A DNA stretch of 64,000 bases from positions 6,601,501 through 6,665,500 of the forward strand of contig CAMRHE010000077.1 in the NCBI GenBank assembly GCA_947044405.1, written 5' to 3'. Every line of letters begins with the position of its first letter. Position 1 is the stretch's first letter. This stretch comes from Leptodactylus fallax (lineage: Eukaryota; Chordata; Amphibia; Anura; Leptodactylidae). The notes below the pieces were generated by a model. It did no database searches. It was not told where the DNA came from and saw only the letters and a list, made by a program, of their open reading frames with translations. A program made the translations under genes and the position numbers. Shown piece after piece: positions 25,128-40,790 of the stretch.

Positions 25128-27154
25128 TAAAGTTGACATTTTCGAGGATGTCTAGGAATTTTTTTTCCCACGCACTTTAATAAATGTTCTACTTTTACAA
25201 GTATTCAGATGACCGTAATGTGGACACATTTTCGCATCTCTACATGGTCAATTCCAGGTTCATTTATAGGTCTCATGACCCAACATTACAGCGTTATATA
25301 TGCTTATAACTAAGCAAATTACTATAATGAATAATAATACTGTATAATACATCTATTATTCATCACAATAGAAATGGACTATATACATACTTTTATTAGT
25401 AGCAGTGCTCTCTTTTTTGCTTTTGATAAGGAGTTCCATGCTAAATCCTGTATTCAAGTTCAGCATTTAAGAATACCTGCGATCTTTGTGTCACATGCTA
25501 AGTGCTGTAATTTCCTTGGAATTCTGCTGCAAGCGGACACAATTGAGTCATCACTGTCTTAATATGTAAGGACAGCTCTGCAACAAAGAGTCTAGCACTT
25601 TTTCTATAAACACTAGCTATTTGCTGGACCAGAAGGAATCCTTTTCACACCCCCCACAGCGAGAACTCGGCTCCATGTGTTTAAACATTTCACTTGTTGC
25701 CGGCATCTGTGTTAAAATAGCAATTACTCATTGTTATATAACAGTGACAGTCTCCAGGCTGCACAATGTAGAGCGAAGGGACAAAACCAGTCATTAATCT
25801 ATTGTCATCCGAGTCAGAAAATATGGTTTGAGACCCAGCGGCAGTGACTCACAATCATAGTCGGATGACTTCTACTATTAGAAAATGAGACTGCAGGCTC
25901 CACAGGATAAAATCTATATCCCTAGATTTAAAATGTAAGAACACTGAACGTACTGCTGCTGGTGATCCACGGAGCTTTATGTCAAACATCTATCTGTTAT
26001 TATTGGTTTTGCATTATGTGTTAAGTTTGCTTCAAAACTAGACCTGTGTTAACAAGCATTGTTTATGTGTGCATAGCTCAGTGCATGCTCATTTCCTGTG
26101 ATATGGACGTGTCCACACATAAAGGAGTATTCTCATCTCAAGGATCCTATCTATACTGCTAGCTTATATAAATCCAAGGGTTTTCCTAAATACATTGTTT
26201 TATTATTCCTCCCATTGTTTACACATTGTTGTCAAGGCACCCGGCCTTTATCTGATATCAGGCTAGATGACATGACTCACTGCTGTCTGGGGGGGGGGGG
26301 GCTGAGTTATCTTGCTGTTATCTACAGCTCTGCCTCCAGGACAATCAGGTCAGCTGATTGCAGTTTGCTGATAAAGGATTGGACAGTGTGTTTTATCTCT
26401 CTATGTAAATACAAAAATAACATTGAGTTTACTGCAAGTCCATTGTCTGGGAGTAGGTAAGTGTTCTCTACAATGCATAGACATTGCCTTTACCATGAGA
26501 TATTATTTATTATGATTACTAGAAATCTAATATAAATGCAGATCAAATAACATGCACAGTAAATGTCTACCAAGGTACTTCATAGTGTCATGTCCATCAG
26601 TCAAAGCATGCCCACCAGTTTCAGTAGTGAATACGCTAATTAGGCTCTCTACTGTCAGGTGGAAAGTCCTAGAAGGAAGCAGACAGACAAGGACCGCCCA
26701 TCTGACAGTAGAGAGCCCATACTGGATGCTAAAACTAAATTGATTGATTGTGAATGGTGGGGGGGGGGGCTAAATAAAAATTCCACCTACACTGTAATCA
26801 GTGGTGCCAGGGGCAGACATACCATTGGTGCAACCTGCGTAGCTAAACAGTGGCTGTGTAGGTCAGGGGGCCCTATTACTTTAACATCAGCTTTCTACTT
26901 TCTATTAAATCATAAGTAAATGCCAAAGCTAATTAACTTCATGGCTCACTATTACTGGTGGATTGTTTGATACACATAAGGGGGTGCTCTGTGTTGAAAT
27001 ATTGCAAAACAAGAAGCCCATAATTGTTCTTGCACAGGGGCCATGCAAGAACTGTCTGTCCCCCCCCTCCCCCCGAGTGGACCTGCAAAGAAGTGGAGAT
27101 TATGGAGATTATTTCTTTGTAATGTATCTTTTTTGTCAGTACTTGAACCCTACA
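25128..27154. other. Intronic sequence with two G-runs
   Basis: No gene. Runs of 10-13 G residues occur near 26289 and 26759. The segment around 26800-26880 (CAGGGGCAGACATACCATTG) resembles a frog repeat, but its ends could not be set. Confidence 0.4.
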
Positions 27155-27225
27155 AGTTGTACAGTGCTGCTGAATATGTTGGAGCTATATAAATAAAATG
27201 TATTATTATTATTATTATTATATTA
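27155..27225 (+). repeat. CR1/L2-type LINE 3' tail
   Basis: The sequence TTGTACAGTGCTGCTGAATA, then TGTTGGAGCTATATAAATAA, then ATG/TAT trinucleotides, is the recognisable 3' end of L2/CR1-like LINEs and of SINEs that borrow their tail in amphibians. Only the tail is clear. The upstream part of the copy was not recognised. Confidence 0.65.
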
Positions 27226-29064
27226 TGAAAGTGGTGGAAGGTCCGCTTTAAGGATGCCTTCACACACATCAGACTTTGTTGCAGAAATGAAGGCAGCTGA
27301 AAATCAATTTCATTCATCGGTATTGGGTTGTTTTAATGGCAAGCAACTGGACTCTAGTAAGTTCTGTTCAGAAGATTGGAACTGATACTCAGTATTAGCG
27401 GACTGTGCTGTATATAAAGTCACTTGTGCCGTTCCTCTGTGTGAAAAATTGACATCTGGATGTTACGATTCCCTTTGTCGATGGGATTGTCAATGCTGTG
27501 TAGACAGTGTCAGAAAATGGCAATGGCCAGATGTTTTATTGATACATTCATTATTTTCCAGGGAACTGCACAACACAGATTTATAAGTATAGATGAATTG
27601 TTATTTCATGGGGAATGTAAGTATTTTCTAAAACACATATGTAAGGAGAGATGGATGGTCCTCTCTGAAGCTATAAATGTAAGGGGAGAACCCAACCCAA
27701 AGAATACTTATATTTTATACAGATGGGATGTGATGAGACAATATCATACTTCATTCTGATATTCACACTCAAAATTGGGTAAGGCAAAGAAAACATCCAT
27801 GATATATTACAAATCCTCTTCTAATGTTTCACATCCATCCCTGTGAGTTTAGAATAGCAATTGCAGAACATGGACTATAACTTTATATATCTGAAGGACA
27901 AACACAGTGAGAAAAATCACAGACATGTTTATGCTGACCGTACTAATTAACCCGGCATTACAGGTTGTGGGCAGCAGCGGAGAGGACGTAGAAGGATACC
28001 CTTTGGCCTTGCTGCAGTTTATCTACTATAATTACATCTTTGGATAGATGGACTGCAATATAATAGTTTCATCCTGCACACAACAGGGTTCTTCCTAAAA
28101 TCACAATGGTATCATCTCTAGTTAGTCGTCGTACTTACTGTACGCTGCAATTAATATGGCTGGCAGCTACACACCAGGCAGGATGAAGAGCGGGCAGGGG
28201 CATAAGCACTAATCAGCATGCCATGTAAAGCAGGCAAAACAAACACAACTTCCCATTACTTCAATAGGGAACTGCGATTGCTCAATGTATGCAGAAATAA
28301 CTGCTACAAATGTAAAAAAAAAATGATACTTTCATCTGTTAGAAATAATGTCCCTATAGAAGTTACTGTAATAGATTCCTACAATGCACAGAGGAGATAT
28401 ATTCAGATATTCAGAAAGAACTGTGCGGTGACGGCATATGGTGAATACCTAATTTTTTTTGTGCAGTGATTAGCATAACTTAAAAAACAGTCACGCATGC
28501 TTCAGGTACATTCTAGCAAGATTTGGCAATGCTCAGCTGTAACACTGGCCCTACTATACCTGATTCAGTATTGTACCCTGGTCCAAGAAACCGGCAGCTG
28601 AAAAACAGGTGTAGCAAAGCTGATGATACCATGAAGAGCTGTCTATGATTTTCTATAAGACTGCAGGTACGACTAATGAGTTATCACAAGGAAGGGTTAA
28701 ATAACCAATTCAGCTTTGCTACATCCAAAATGTCAAAGCTGGCACTAGAATGTTCAACCATTACATATAGCCTAATGTGTCACAAATTTAGGTTTACAGC
28801 TAGACACCTTAAGGCTGAAGCCAAACCTTGGGAAAACTGTTAAAATGGCTGTTGTGGTAATACAGCAGAGCAAAAACCTGCTGCCTATTACAGTCCAAGA
28901 AAAGTGAGTTTTATTTAGCATTGCAACACTTAGGAAAGAAAATGCTGTAGAAAATGCAGAGTTTTCAAAAATGTAGCATGTTAAAATTATGCAGAAAAGC
29001 AGTGAAAAAGGTTGTGTTTGTGCTGCATTTTTTCAGCTTAGTTTTACTACCTGTAGCCTTAGCT
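27226..29064. other. Intronic sequence without clear feature
   Basis: No coding signal. The part from about 28810 to 29060 starts TTAAGGCTGAAGCC and ends GTAGCCTTAGCTTTA, so it may be a very decayed MITE next to the one at 29065. Confidence 0.4.
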
Positions 29065-29369
29065 TTAGGCCGGTTGCACACGACTGGCGCATGGCCGGGG
29101 CACTGGTGACACACAGATGACATTGGATGAAACCATGCTTCCGCAGCACCATTCATTCAATGAATAGGGGCAGCCGAAGCACGGCCACAAAACCGGACAG
29201 GAATAGGACCTGTCCTGAGTTTTGCGGCCCGGACTGTCGGCCCACACGCTGATCCGTGTAATACACAGTCGTATGTATGTGCCCACAGAAAAGAATGGGT
29301 CTGTGTGCTATCTGGGAAAAACCCGTATAGCACACTGACCTAGCACACCGTCTTGTGCAAGGGGCCTTA
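29065..29369. mobile_element. GC-rich MITE, GTTGCACACGAC family
   Basis: The left end TAGGCCGGTTGCACACGAC matches the right end in reverse complement (AAGGCCCCTTGCACAAGAC). Internal blocks such as GTGTGCTATC and GTGTGCCCACAG-like text recur in the element at 59150-59674. It has no coding capacity. Confidence 0.72.
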
Positions 29370-30395
29370 CTGTAACTTCACATCAGTTTTCCAGTTTATC
29401 ATATACTGATGAATAATATTTAATCTGGAATCTAATTTCTTATAAAGCTAAATTACTAAATCCAGCAAAGTATAAAATGTAACTATTTTTCTTATTACAT
29501 AGTCGGATCAAATCCAACACTACCTTGGGTTGTCCAAGACAATAAGGAAAGCACGTGGCAGGTCCATGAACAGTAGGCATCATGGTGACACAGGGAGTCT
29601 CCATGTGCTGCTACTTGGTGTTCGGTAAGGCTCTATATGTTATTGTAGTGTGGCATAAGATGTTCATGCCATTTGTTTAGAAGAATTGTAACATGCACTA
29701 TTATGTACTGGGTAAGGAGGCATTCTCCCTTAGAAGAAGGTACAGCATGCCGTTAAATGTAATTGGGGAAATTGACAGCAGCAAAATGGCTTCAGAAGTG
29801 TCTGGGTAACCCAACTCATTGTTTTACAGAGCTGTATTATGGTCATGTGCATGAGCCATAGGGGTAAGTTCACATATAATAGATTTTAGAATGTTCTATA
29901 GCAAATTTGTACAAATCAGCAGCCAAATCTGAAGGACAAATCTACATCAAATCGTGCTGATGTGTATATGATGTAAATTCAAGTGATGCTGTGTCGACAC
30001 GTCACTAGTGGAGCCTATGATTGGCTGCTGTAGTTGTATGTACACATCCCACATCAAAGCTGTAGACTGGTAAACAGAGACTGGTAGGGAACAAAGAAAG
30101 AACTGACACAGGTGTGCCTGGGGATTGGAAAAGACAGTATAACTCCTTTTTTATTTTTATATATTTATAGATATAATGCAGATTTTTTTCATCCCTGTTT
30201 TGGAGTCACTGACTATAATCTGCAATAAATCCATGCTGTTTTTGTGACAGAAATTATGTTGCGCATTTATAAAAATCTGCATTGAAGCTCAATTTCTGCA
30301 GGAATTGGATAATATTTGTTAAAACTTATCTACTCACCTGCTATTGTACTCTGCTTTTGAGTTTTCCAGTGCAATTGAATCCTGCCTGAATTCAC

Positions 30396-30590
30396 TTTAA
30401 GGCTGAGGCCCAGGTTGTAGAAATGCAGATTCTTTATTGCAGATTTTGAGGTATATTGTACAGAATGGAGAAGTATAAGAACTTCCTATATATTTCTCAT
30501 TCCTTTTGTAGCCACTCTTGGCTATGACTCAAAAACAGCAGCAAAATTTGCAACCAAAAAAAGCTGCTTTTCCGTAACGTGGGACCTTAG
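30396..30590. mobile_element. MITE, GGCCC..GTTGCAGAAA family
   Basis: The left end reads TTAAGGCTGAGGCCCAGG and the right end in reverse complement CTAAGGTCCCACGTTACGG. The internal segment CACTCTTGGCTATGACTCAA and the poly-A-rich GCAGCAAAATTTGCAACC match the 120-bp element at 57137-57256. This copy is longer and more diverged. Confidence 0.65.
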
Positions 30591-30944
30591 TCTAAGACTT
30601 CCTACCCTTGTTAAAAGACTCCATATTGTAAATTTTTTTATAGTGTTAAAGCTTCACCCTAGTTATAGATCATAAATTTTGGTTCATAGTTGGTCTCCTA
30701 TGAAGATTCTACAGACTGTACGGAATATAATATGAAGATATTTTATGAACATAATTGTATTCATAGAACTTTGGTTAAGGATTGCAAAATTGAAGATCAT
30801 GTATGATCATGTACTGTAGAGTAAACTTTAGAATTAACCATATATGTGATATGACCCATTTCTCTATTTCCTGCATATAATTTTGAAACCCCCCACTTTG
30901 CTCTTCAGTGCTTCACATCACTGTCAATTTCTTTCCCCCTCTGG

Positions 30945-31335
30945 TAATTGCAAATATGTAAATATAGTTCCAGGTAAGTATCCAGTCAGTCTATTTTCCC
31001 CTCTGGTGGCAATAAATATAGTAACCACTCCCAGCAAGTTCCTCAGTCCATCTACATCCTCTAGTAGATGTTAATTTAGTCTCCAGTAAGTATCCAGTCA
31101 GTCTCCTTTCCCCTCTGGTGACAGTAAATATAGTATTTAGTCCCAGCAAGTTCCCCAGTCCATCTTCTAGTACATCCTCTAGTAGATGTCAATTTAGTCT
31201 CCAGTAAGTTTCCCAGTCCCTTTTGTAGCAATAAATATGGCACCCACTCCCAATAATCTCCCCGGTTCATCTTTTACATCCTCTAGTATATGTTAATTTA
31301 GTTTCCCAGTCAGTTTTCTTTCCCCTCTGGGAGCC
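30945..31335. repeat. Tandem repeat, period about 112-118 bp, 3.5 copies
   Basis: The word GTAAGTATCC/GTAAGTTTCC recurs at 30974, 31086 and 31204, each followed by TCCCCTCTGG-type and CATCCTCTAGTA-type words in the same order. Copies differ by substitutions and small indels, so the array is old. Confidence 0.85.
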
Positions 31336-31989
31336 ATAAGTTTAGACTTCCTGCAGACAGCACATAATATCATATAGTCTGGAAGAGTCAAAGTAAATAG
31401 TACATCTCAGCTTTTCTGTACATTGTTGTACTACTACACAGGCTCTGGTCCTTCCTTTACAAGTAACCCTAAGCATCTTGTAAATGCTACTATTCAGTGA
31501 ACAGAGGTTCACTATGCTGAGAATAGGAATGAAGATCTGGCAGTGGAAAGACTGACTTAGAATATATGTACACCAGCTCAGTAGGTGGACATGCATATTG
31601 ATATACACTTTGAACACCAGCTGGCGCCATACTGTGTTAGTAAATATAATAGCTATTAAACGGATCATTTTTAATTCATGTGAATAGCAAATATTGTTAA
31701 TGTTTATGATTTGTAGCATAAGTATGATCCCCATTAATAAATTAATATTATATTTTTATACCAGCCACAGTTAGAGTTGGATGCAACTAATGCTAGTACT
31801 TTTCATAGTTATCCATCATTTTTTTTTTCTGAAGCAAAATGTATTTTTTCGATTTGTTAAGTGTGTCTTTCTTCTAGTATGCGAACAGTTAACATGGTTA
31901 ATTTACCACAAAACAAGAGTCTAAATACTTAGTGTTAAGCACAGCGGAATTAGATTTATTGTGTGTATACTGCAGTTGTTGGATAAGTA
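31336..31989. other. Intronic sequence, no recognised feature
   Basis: A 130-codon open frame lies on the minus strand at 31342-31734. It has no recognisable domain and its composition is like the surrounding intron, so it is treated as chance. Confidence 0.4.
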
Positions 31990-32560
31990 GCTTTCGAAAA
32001 TCAATATTTAATTAGCTCACATACTGTTTTATTACAAGCGCCGCTGAGAATTGCACAGTATTTTCCCTGCTGCCTTCCCAAGACACAGCTTTGGTTTCTC
32101 TGGAAACAGGCTCTAGCACACCGGGATTTCACCATGGGGGTTGGACTCCCCGATCCCGGAGAAGACAGAGATGTCACACTGTTTGCATTTGATCTGAACT
32201 TGTAAACAAGTCCCAGCTTGCAGGGTTTATTGTAACGTAATGAGAAAAGGAAATTTTAGACAATCTCCCACCTCAAGGCTCCTTAGCCTGCCTTTCGCAA
32301 ACCTTACACTCTCTGCAGAGCTACCACAGCTGTCAAGCTATAAGTGCTCTCTTGTCTGGCAACAGATGGGTCTTTATCTACCATTTATTACAATGTAATT
32401 AAGATAGCAACTATATCATAATCTTCATTTTAATATCTCCAAAAATAATCTTTCTAATCTCAGAAGGGGCCTAATTCCGCTACTGCAATAATAATGCTGA
32501 ATTTAAACGTACTCATCCCATCGTGCCGAGGAGCTGTACGCAAACACTCTTTACAAATTT
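31990..32560. other. Candidate conserved non-coding element
   Basis: A repeat-free stretch with balanced composition and words typical of enhancers: ATATTTAATTAGCTCAC near 32005, ACAATGTAATTAAGATAG near 32390, and TTTAATATCTCCAAAAATAA near 32430. It stands out from the AT-rich intron on both sides. Conservation cannot be tested here. Confidence 0.25.
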
Positions 32561-35153
<2,593 letters not shown>

Positions 35154-35979
35154 CTAAAATTAAAAACGCAAATTCCAGTTATTCCTACTTACTATAACAT
35201 GTACTTTTACCATTACTGACATTATAGAGGTTTTCTTGTACGTATGTAGATGTACGTATTTCTTGTACATCTGTAGGCGGTTCACTCTGTAGCTTTGCCT
35301 GTATTTCTGTATACTATACTGGTCACTCTATATTGCTCAGTAGATAGGAATTTCTTCAAATTCCTGTATCATAAATGGTCATGTTACAAGTTGACTACTC
35401 AGCCCCTCACTCACCACAAAGGTACTATAAAAACTGTAGACAGCTATTGTTTGGAAGATTCGGTATGGATCATAAAATTGATGCCATGCAACTCTGGAAG
35501 TTTACAGCACCTCTGGAAGTCATCGAATGATGGGTATATATAAGTGCATGATATATAATGGGGCTCCCCATCCAGTGAGATATGACATCATTTGTAACCA
35601 CAGCTAAGTATTATCTCTTTTCATTTATTAAACACTTACTATTTTATTATATTCTGGTGTAACTATAGTCATTCTTTGACCATCTTTGAGTTAACCTATT
35701 TAAAAGAAAAACCCATTTGCATACAATGACTTATTCTTATATTTATACCATTACCATTTTAAAGGGGTTGTCCCATTAGGAAAACAATTTTTCATATGCC
35801 AAAAGACTGATGCATGTCCCTGCACAGGACCAACCCTCACAATGAGCCAAGATAGGTTCCTTATGCAAGGAGCATCTCTCATTCCAGAGAACCTGTGGTC
35901 CATTCACATGGATCAGACTTTGCATCCGCCAGGACTGCAGCGGTTAGTTGATTGCCAGTGCGACCTTGTTAAAGTGAGT

Positions 35980-36110
35980 CTGTCACCAGACTTTGTCACC
36001 AGATTTGTTAATAAAGAGGTTGTTACATCTAGACCACTATTTTCCATAAAGGGAGTCTGTCACCAGATTTGTTAGTAAAGAGGTTGTTACATCTGGGCTA
36101 CCACTTCTCT
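35980..36110. repeat. About 64-bp tandem duplication within a MITE arm
   Basis: CAGATTTGTTAATAAAGAGG and CAGATTTGTTAGTAAAGAGG each start a unit of about 64 bp ending AAAGGGAGTCTGTCAC. A third partial unit merges with the terminal repeat of the element at 36114. An inverted counterpart of the arm lies at about 36471-36520. Confidence 0.75.
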
Positions 36111-36113
36111 TAA

Positions 36114-36466
36114 AGGGAGTCTGTCACCACAATCCAGCAAATTAACCAGCCCCTCAGATAGGCAGGCTAGAGTCACCTGAATCAAACAGTGATTTCCCCT
36201 TGTGGATAAGTGTCTCTAATATCGACACTTTTATCAATATTGAAATGAGCTCAGTGGAACAAAGAAGGCACGGTGGCTTACCTCTTTGGAGCAATGGCCA
36301 CACCCTCATTGCACCAAAGAGATCATTTTCATATTGACAAAAATGTTATTTTCTTGGTGACAGAGGCACCAATTCACAAGAGGAAAAAACAGTTTGATTC
36401 ACATGACCCTAACCTATCTACCTGCAGGGCTGGGTTATAATGCTGGGTTCTGGGGACAGAATGCCT
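36114..36466. mobile_element. TTAA-flanked MITE, 353 bp
   Basis: It is flanked by TTAA at 36110-36113 and 36467-36470. The ends read AAAGGGAGTCTGTCACC and, in reverse complement, AAAGGCATTCTGTCCCC. TTAA duplications are made by piggyBac- and Kolobok-type transposases. The flanks outside (CAGATTTGTTAGTA.. and its inverse) belong to another fold-back element, so this one appears inserted in the centre of it. Confidence 0.8.
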
Positions 36467-39392
36467 TTAATAGAAGCCCAAATGTAACAGCCCCTCTACT
36501 AACAAATCTGTATAAAGTAAGCTTCCCCTAGTGGCAACTGCAGGCAGCAAGTATTATATCATTTAACAGTAACGCTGTGTGAAGGAAAGCAAGCAATCTT
36601 GAGCTCCATCTTTTAGAGGTGCATTTTACTATATAGAAAAAAAAAGGATGAAATTATACTCTTATAATTGCTACTCATATCTTGCAGTACTTTCTCTATG
36701 AAGAAAAAGCAGATGTCTTAGTTCTGCATTTTCCTGTCATAATGGAAAGGAAAAAACATATTTTAGAAAAATTGATATTGCTGAGTTGCTAGAAAGAAAT
36801 CCAAATACTTGAACAGTTGTTGGGGGACGTACTGAGCTCCAGGACGTGTATAGCATTATAACAAAGCAATGAGGAAAAAGCTTATTTTGAATGATTCAGA
36901 GCAAAAATGTTAAGGTGCCCAAACACCTTCATTTGTTGTCAGCTGAAGAAGTTCTGTCCAGCAGCGGCTTCTCCTGAGCTGTATGTGCTGTCAATGAGAG
37001 GAGTAAGTCACAGTGGTGGCTTATCTCCCATAAGAAAAAAATGATCAAGCATTGAATTTAACATGCTTCAATCCTTCTTTCCCCATTATCAGTCACATAT
37101 CAGAGTCAGAAGACCCCTATACAAATAATATAGTCAGCTGGTACAACAAAAATTATTGGGTTCTGCAAACTTCGCTCTTCATGTATGGGGACCTTTTTAG
37201 ACTTGTAGGATGATTTTACAGTCTACGTGTTAATTCTTTCTGCATTAATGTTTAGTATAGTCATCGGAGGACACTTTTATAGCCTCATTTATTTGATAAC
37301 TAGCCACAGTGGCGTAACATGAAGTTCCTGGGTCCCAATGCAAAACCCCTCATATGGTGAGGAGACACGTTATGGGCCCCTTAAGGCTCCTGAACCCTCA
37401 GCACCCACTCAAGTTATGCCCCTGATTAGTCAGGAAATTATGTATAATTCAAGCTAACATGCTAGGGGTATTAAGTAGGGTCATCTGTGAGCATGGGGAA
37501 TAGAGACATAGATTTAAGGGATGGTCTCACACCAACCTCTCCAAAGATGCTTCTGGAGCATAGGTCTACTTATGTCTCATTCATAGATTAGGTGGAAAAG
37601 TAGAAGATGCACTAAATCTAGCATGTAGTTCTCTTCTGATGTAAGCAAGCAATCCCCCCATCTCTCCTCACTTCATGCCCCCTACAATGGGTTCTGAAAG
37701 ATTATTTTAGGCACATATGAAGTAGATATGATTATACTGTAGGTATATACAGTGCACATTTTTCATTCCTTGCATTACACATCTTTCTAGGCTTCTTGAA
37801 AGCCATGCGCTGATCCATAGGGAGCTACCATCTAAAAGGCGGTGCTAGAGGAGTGCTATAGTCTTTCTTTTTCCATCAAGGAAAATTTATACAGTATGTA
37901 TACTCTTTCCCAGTCCTTGCTTTAACATGGAGATAGGTAAGTTGAGTTCATTATCCCCATGATATACGCCTCAACAGAAACGTATTTGTAAATCATGCTA
38001 TACATTGTAACCTTTTATCGCTCCAAGGTTTATTTTTTTTGGGCTGAAGAAATCATATGTTATTTATATATTTTTTTTTATTAATTTTTACCAGAGGGGC
38101 ATAGCCTTTGTTGTCGAATATCAGGGGGTAGAAATGATTGCTATCAGAGTTCGTATTCCAGCAGCTCCTTGAAGAAGTGAGAAAACAGAATCACAATGAC
38201 TGAACACAGAGAAGCGATTAAGCGGACACCCCATGTGGGATCTCTCTATACACGATGCTTTGTGGACACACAATACAGAATCATTAGCCAACACCTTGGG
38301 GACTCTTTACAGCTTCAAGTTTATGTTTATCTTCCAAGATTTCCATTACCACCTTCTCCTCACAGATAGTCACACCTTAACTTATCGAACAGCTGGATCT
38401 TACGGCCAATGCCAAATGAAGAGGTTCTTGATACACGATCCAATTTGCAGAGTACAGGGATGGCTTATTAATGGAAAAAAACACATAAAATTACATTTCT
38501 TTTCAAGTCTTTTGTTGTCTGAGTCTGATTTTAGCATCCAGTGTATTGCATTTATGGTTGTTTGAGTATGCTAATACATAAGGTGATGGTCTTATTTTTG
38601 ACAATGCTGTTAGCATTGGACAGACAAAGAACATTACTTATAAAAAAAAAAATAGACTCAGTCTGCTAAAAGCTTAATGGAAAAAATATAAAAGCAGCCC
38701 AAGAAGACTAGTAGTAGTGAGATTTTCTAAACAGAAATAGCATTCTTCATTGAATCATATGCAAAGGTCAAGTGAAATATTACTAGACGATTACATAAGA
38801 ATATAATGTAACTTAACTTTTTTATATATAGAGGCTGCACTTTTACTGGCTTCCAGTGGGTAAAGTATAGATCCAGGAGGAAAATATTCATTTTAAAGAG
38901 ACACTCCAGAGAAAACTGAGCCAATATATTATGCCAAGTGCAAGCCCTGTGGGACAGAGTATGAGAATCCCTGTGTCATGACCCTCATTCTCTTCACTGA
39001 GCATAACACAATTTTCCTAATTTCAGCTAATTTGCCTCAGAACATGTATAACAATTACCTGATAATCCTTGTCTCATGGGATTAGTAATTTGACCTCCTG
39101 GTAGGCCTGTGATAGATTTGCACAGAAGCCAATCTAAAGAGGCAGAACTGCAGGGAGAAGTAGAGTTGTGAGACAGGAGGTGTGTCTTAGACTATCTTAG
39201 ACTTCATGTTTTTCAAATAACTAAGCTGAAGTCACATATCATGTCCTCACTTTTATGGAGTTGAGCTAAAAAGTAATGAAGCAACATGAAGATCCCCAGT
39301 AGCTACAGACTTACATTTTATTTCTGAGCTCATAACCAGAGGATCACTTTAAAGTAGCCTATACTGAAGAAGTTATAGTTTTTTTTTGTTAA

Positions 39393-40324
39393 AGGGAATC
39401 TGCCAATAGCACTGTCAGGTACGGTATGAATTATACTTTTAGCTTTCCCCCTGTTATAAATCATCCTATTAGGAATCTAAAACCCATATTCCCAATTCTT
39501 CATCCAGCAGTCATTGATCTCTTCTGTGCTGCGCTGCTGCAGGAGATTCTGTACGACGTTTACATTTGGCACATGGTTGTTGCTTTAAGGTTGCTATGCC
39601 TTCCAGACAGATTTTGGCTGTGTTTGGGATGCAGGGCTGTAGTTTAGCATCTAAGTACTGAGACAGGATATTGTAACCTTGCACTTTCCTTGCTCAGGTG
39701 TCTGTGATTGCATTTATATATAGGCTCTATGTTCTCGGCTCACCCCCAGTATCTTTCCCTATTTTCTGCTGATTTCCTGGTTTTGGAATTCTCTCCTGGT
39801 TAACCTTTCTCTTGCTGGTATGGCTTTATCTGTGAACTCTTAGACTCAACTGTGCCTAGGATCTCTTGTATTTCTCTGCTATTATTTTGGCTATTTCAGT
39901 ACTTTCCTGGCTTTCGATCCCGGCTTGAGTATTACTTTCTCTTTGCCCACCAGAGAATTTCTGTTTGGTCCTGAATTGCAAGTGCGCCTGTCTTTTGACA
40001 CTTTGTTCTGGGGTTGCAGCTGCAAAGTCCTTCCTGCCTTGTGGAGGTTTCTGGTGAAAATCTTTGGTAGACTTAGATTCTGTGAAACAGAACACTGTTG
40101 GATACCAGGTAGCTTATTTACTTACAGTCTGCTGGTCCCGTCAGTTACCTGTACCTTACTAGGGAATTGCTTATGTAGCAATTCCATAACATATCTGTGT
40201 ACCTATAAAAAGCACCGCACTAATTGCTTCCCTGAGACTTCTATAGGTAAATGGGTGATTTTTAAAGTAACAGAAGGAAAGGTAAAAAAGATATTTCATA
40301 CCCTACCTGGTGACAGTTTCCCCT
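39393..40324. mobile_element. TTAA-flanked element, 932 bp, possibly interrupted
   Basis: TTAA lies at 39389-39392 and 40325-40328. The left end reads AAAGGGAATCTGCCAATAGC and the right end in reverse complement AAAGGGGAAACTGTCACC. Both continue into CAGGTA.GGTATGAA, so the terminal repeats extend about 45 bp. The interior is unusually long for this family, and its middle has a different, pyrimidine-rich character. The 159-codon frame at 39925-40404 crosses the boundary and is not a gene. Confidence 0.65.
39705..40126. repeat. Candidate solo LTR inside the TTAA element
   Basis: A 422-bp segment begins TGATTGCATTTATATATAGG and ends TTACTTACA, flanked on both sides by GTCTG (39700-39704 and 40127-40131). 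TG..CA ends with a 5-bp duplication are expected for an LTR insertion. The pyrimidine-rich text (TCCTGGTTTTGG, CTCCTGGTTAACC) resembles gypsy LTRs of frogs. Against it, a TATA-like word right at the start leaves no U3 region, and a 5-bp match could be chance. Confidence 0.35.
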
Positions 40325-40544
40325 TTAAGCAACAATTTATATATTTAGTAAAAATGTGTTTGTTCCCCTACAGTACCAGTCTTGAAGAATCAAACCTAGT
40401 TTAAGCACATTGATCAGACAGAACTGAGAGGATTCTAGTTCTCTTGGACCAGTTATGAGACATGTCTGTGAAACAATATTAAATAAGACTGACTGACCTT
40501 AAGGGTCTGAATGCAAGCTCACAGTATTTCATTCAATTTTTATG

Positions 40545-40790
40545 GGACTGAACATAGCTGAGTACAGTGCTCGGCTATCTTTGTCAGTCCCATAGAGATT
40601 GATTTATGTGGCAATGAGTACTTAAACATCCCTGCACTAAAGGCCATCTTCTCATGATCTGTAGGGGTCCTAGTGGTGGGATCCCAATTGATCAGACACT
40701 TATCACTATTCCTGTGGATAAGGAATACATTGTGACTATGGGACAATCTCCTTAAACTTGTGTTTATACTGCTGGACAGTAAAAAAGTTA
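40545..40790. repeat. Decayed TTAA-type repeat (ATCAGACACTTATC family)
   Basis: The segment contains GGGGTCCTAGTGGTGGGATC, ATTGATCAGACACTTATC and TCCTGTGGATAAGGAATACA in the order found in a common frog TTAA element. The end GGACAATCTCCTTAA is a mutated terminal repeat. The left end is not clear. Confidence 0.5.

Noticed and set aside
26280..26300. G-run as a possible G-quadruplex
   Set aside because: A single homopolymer run without spaced G-tracts, likely a simple repeat.
39925..40404. 159-codon open frame on the plus strand
   Set aside because: No domain. It crosses from a candidate LTR into the end of a TTAA element, so it is a chance frame.
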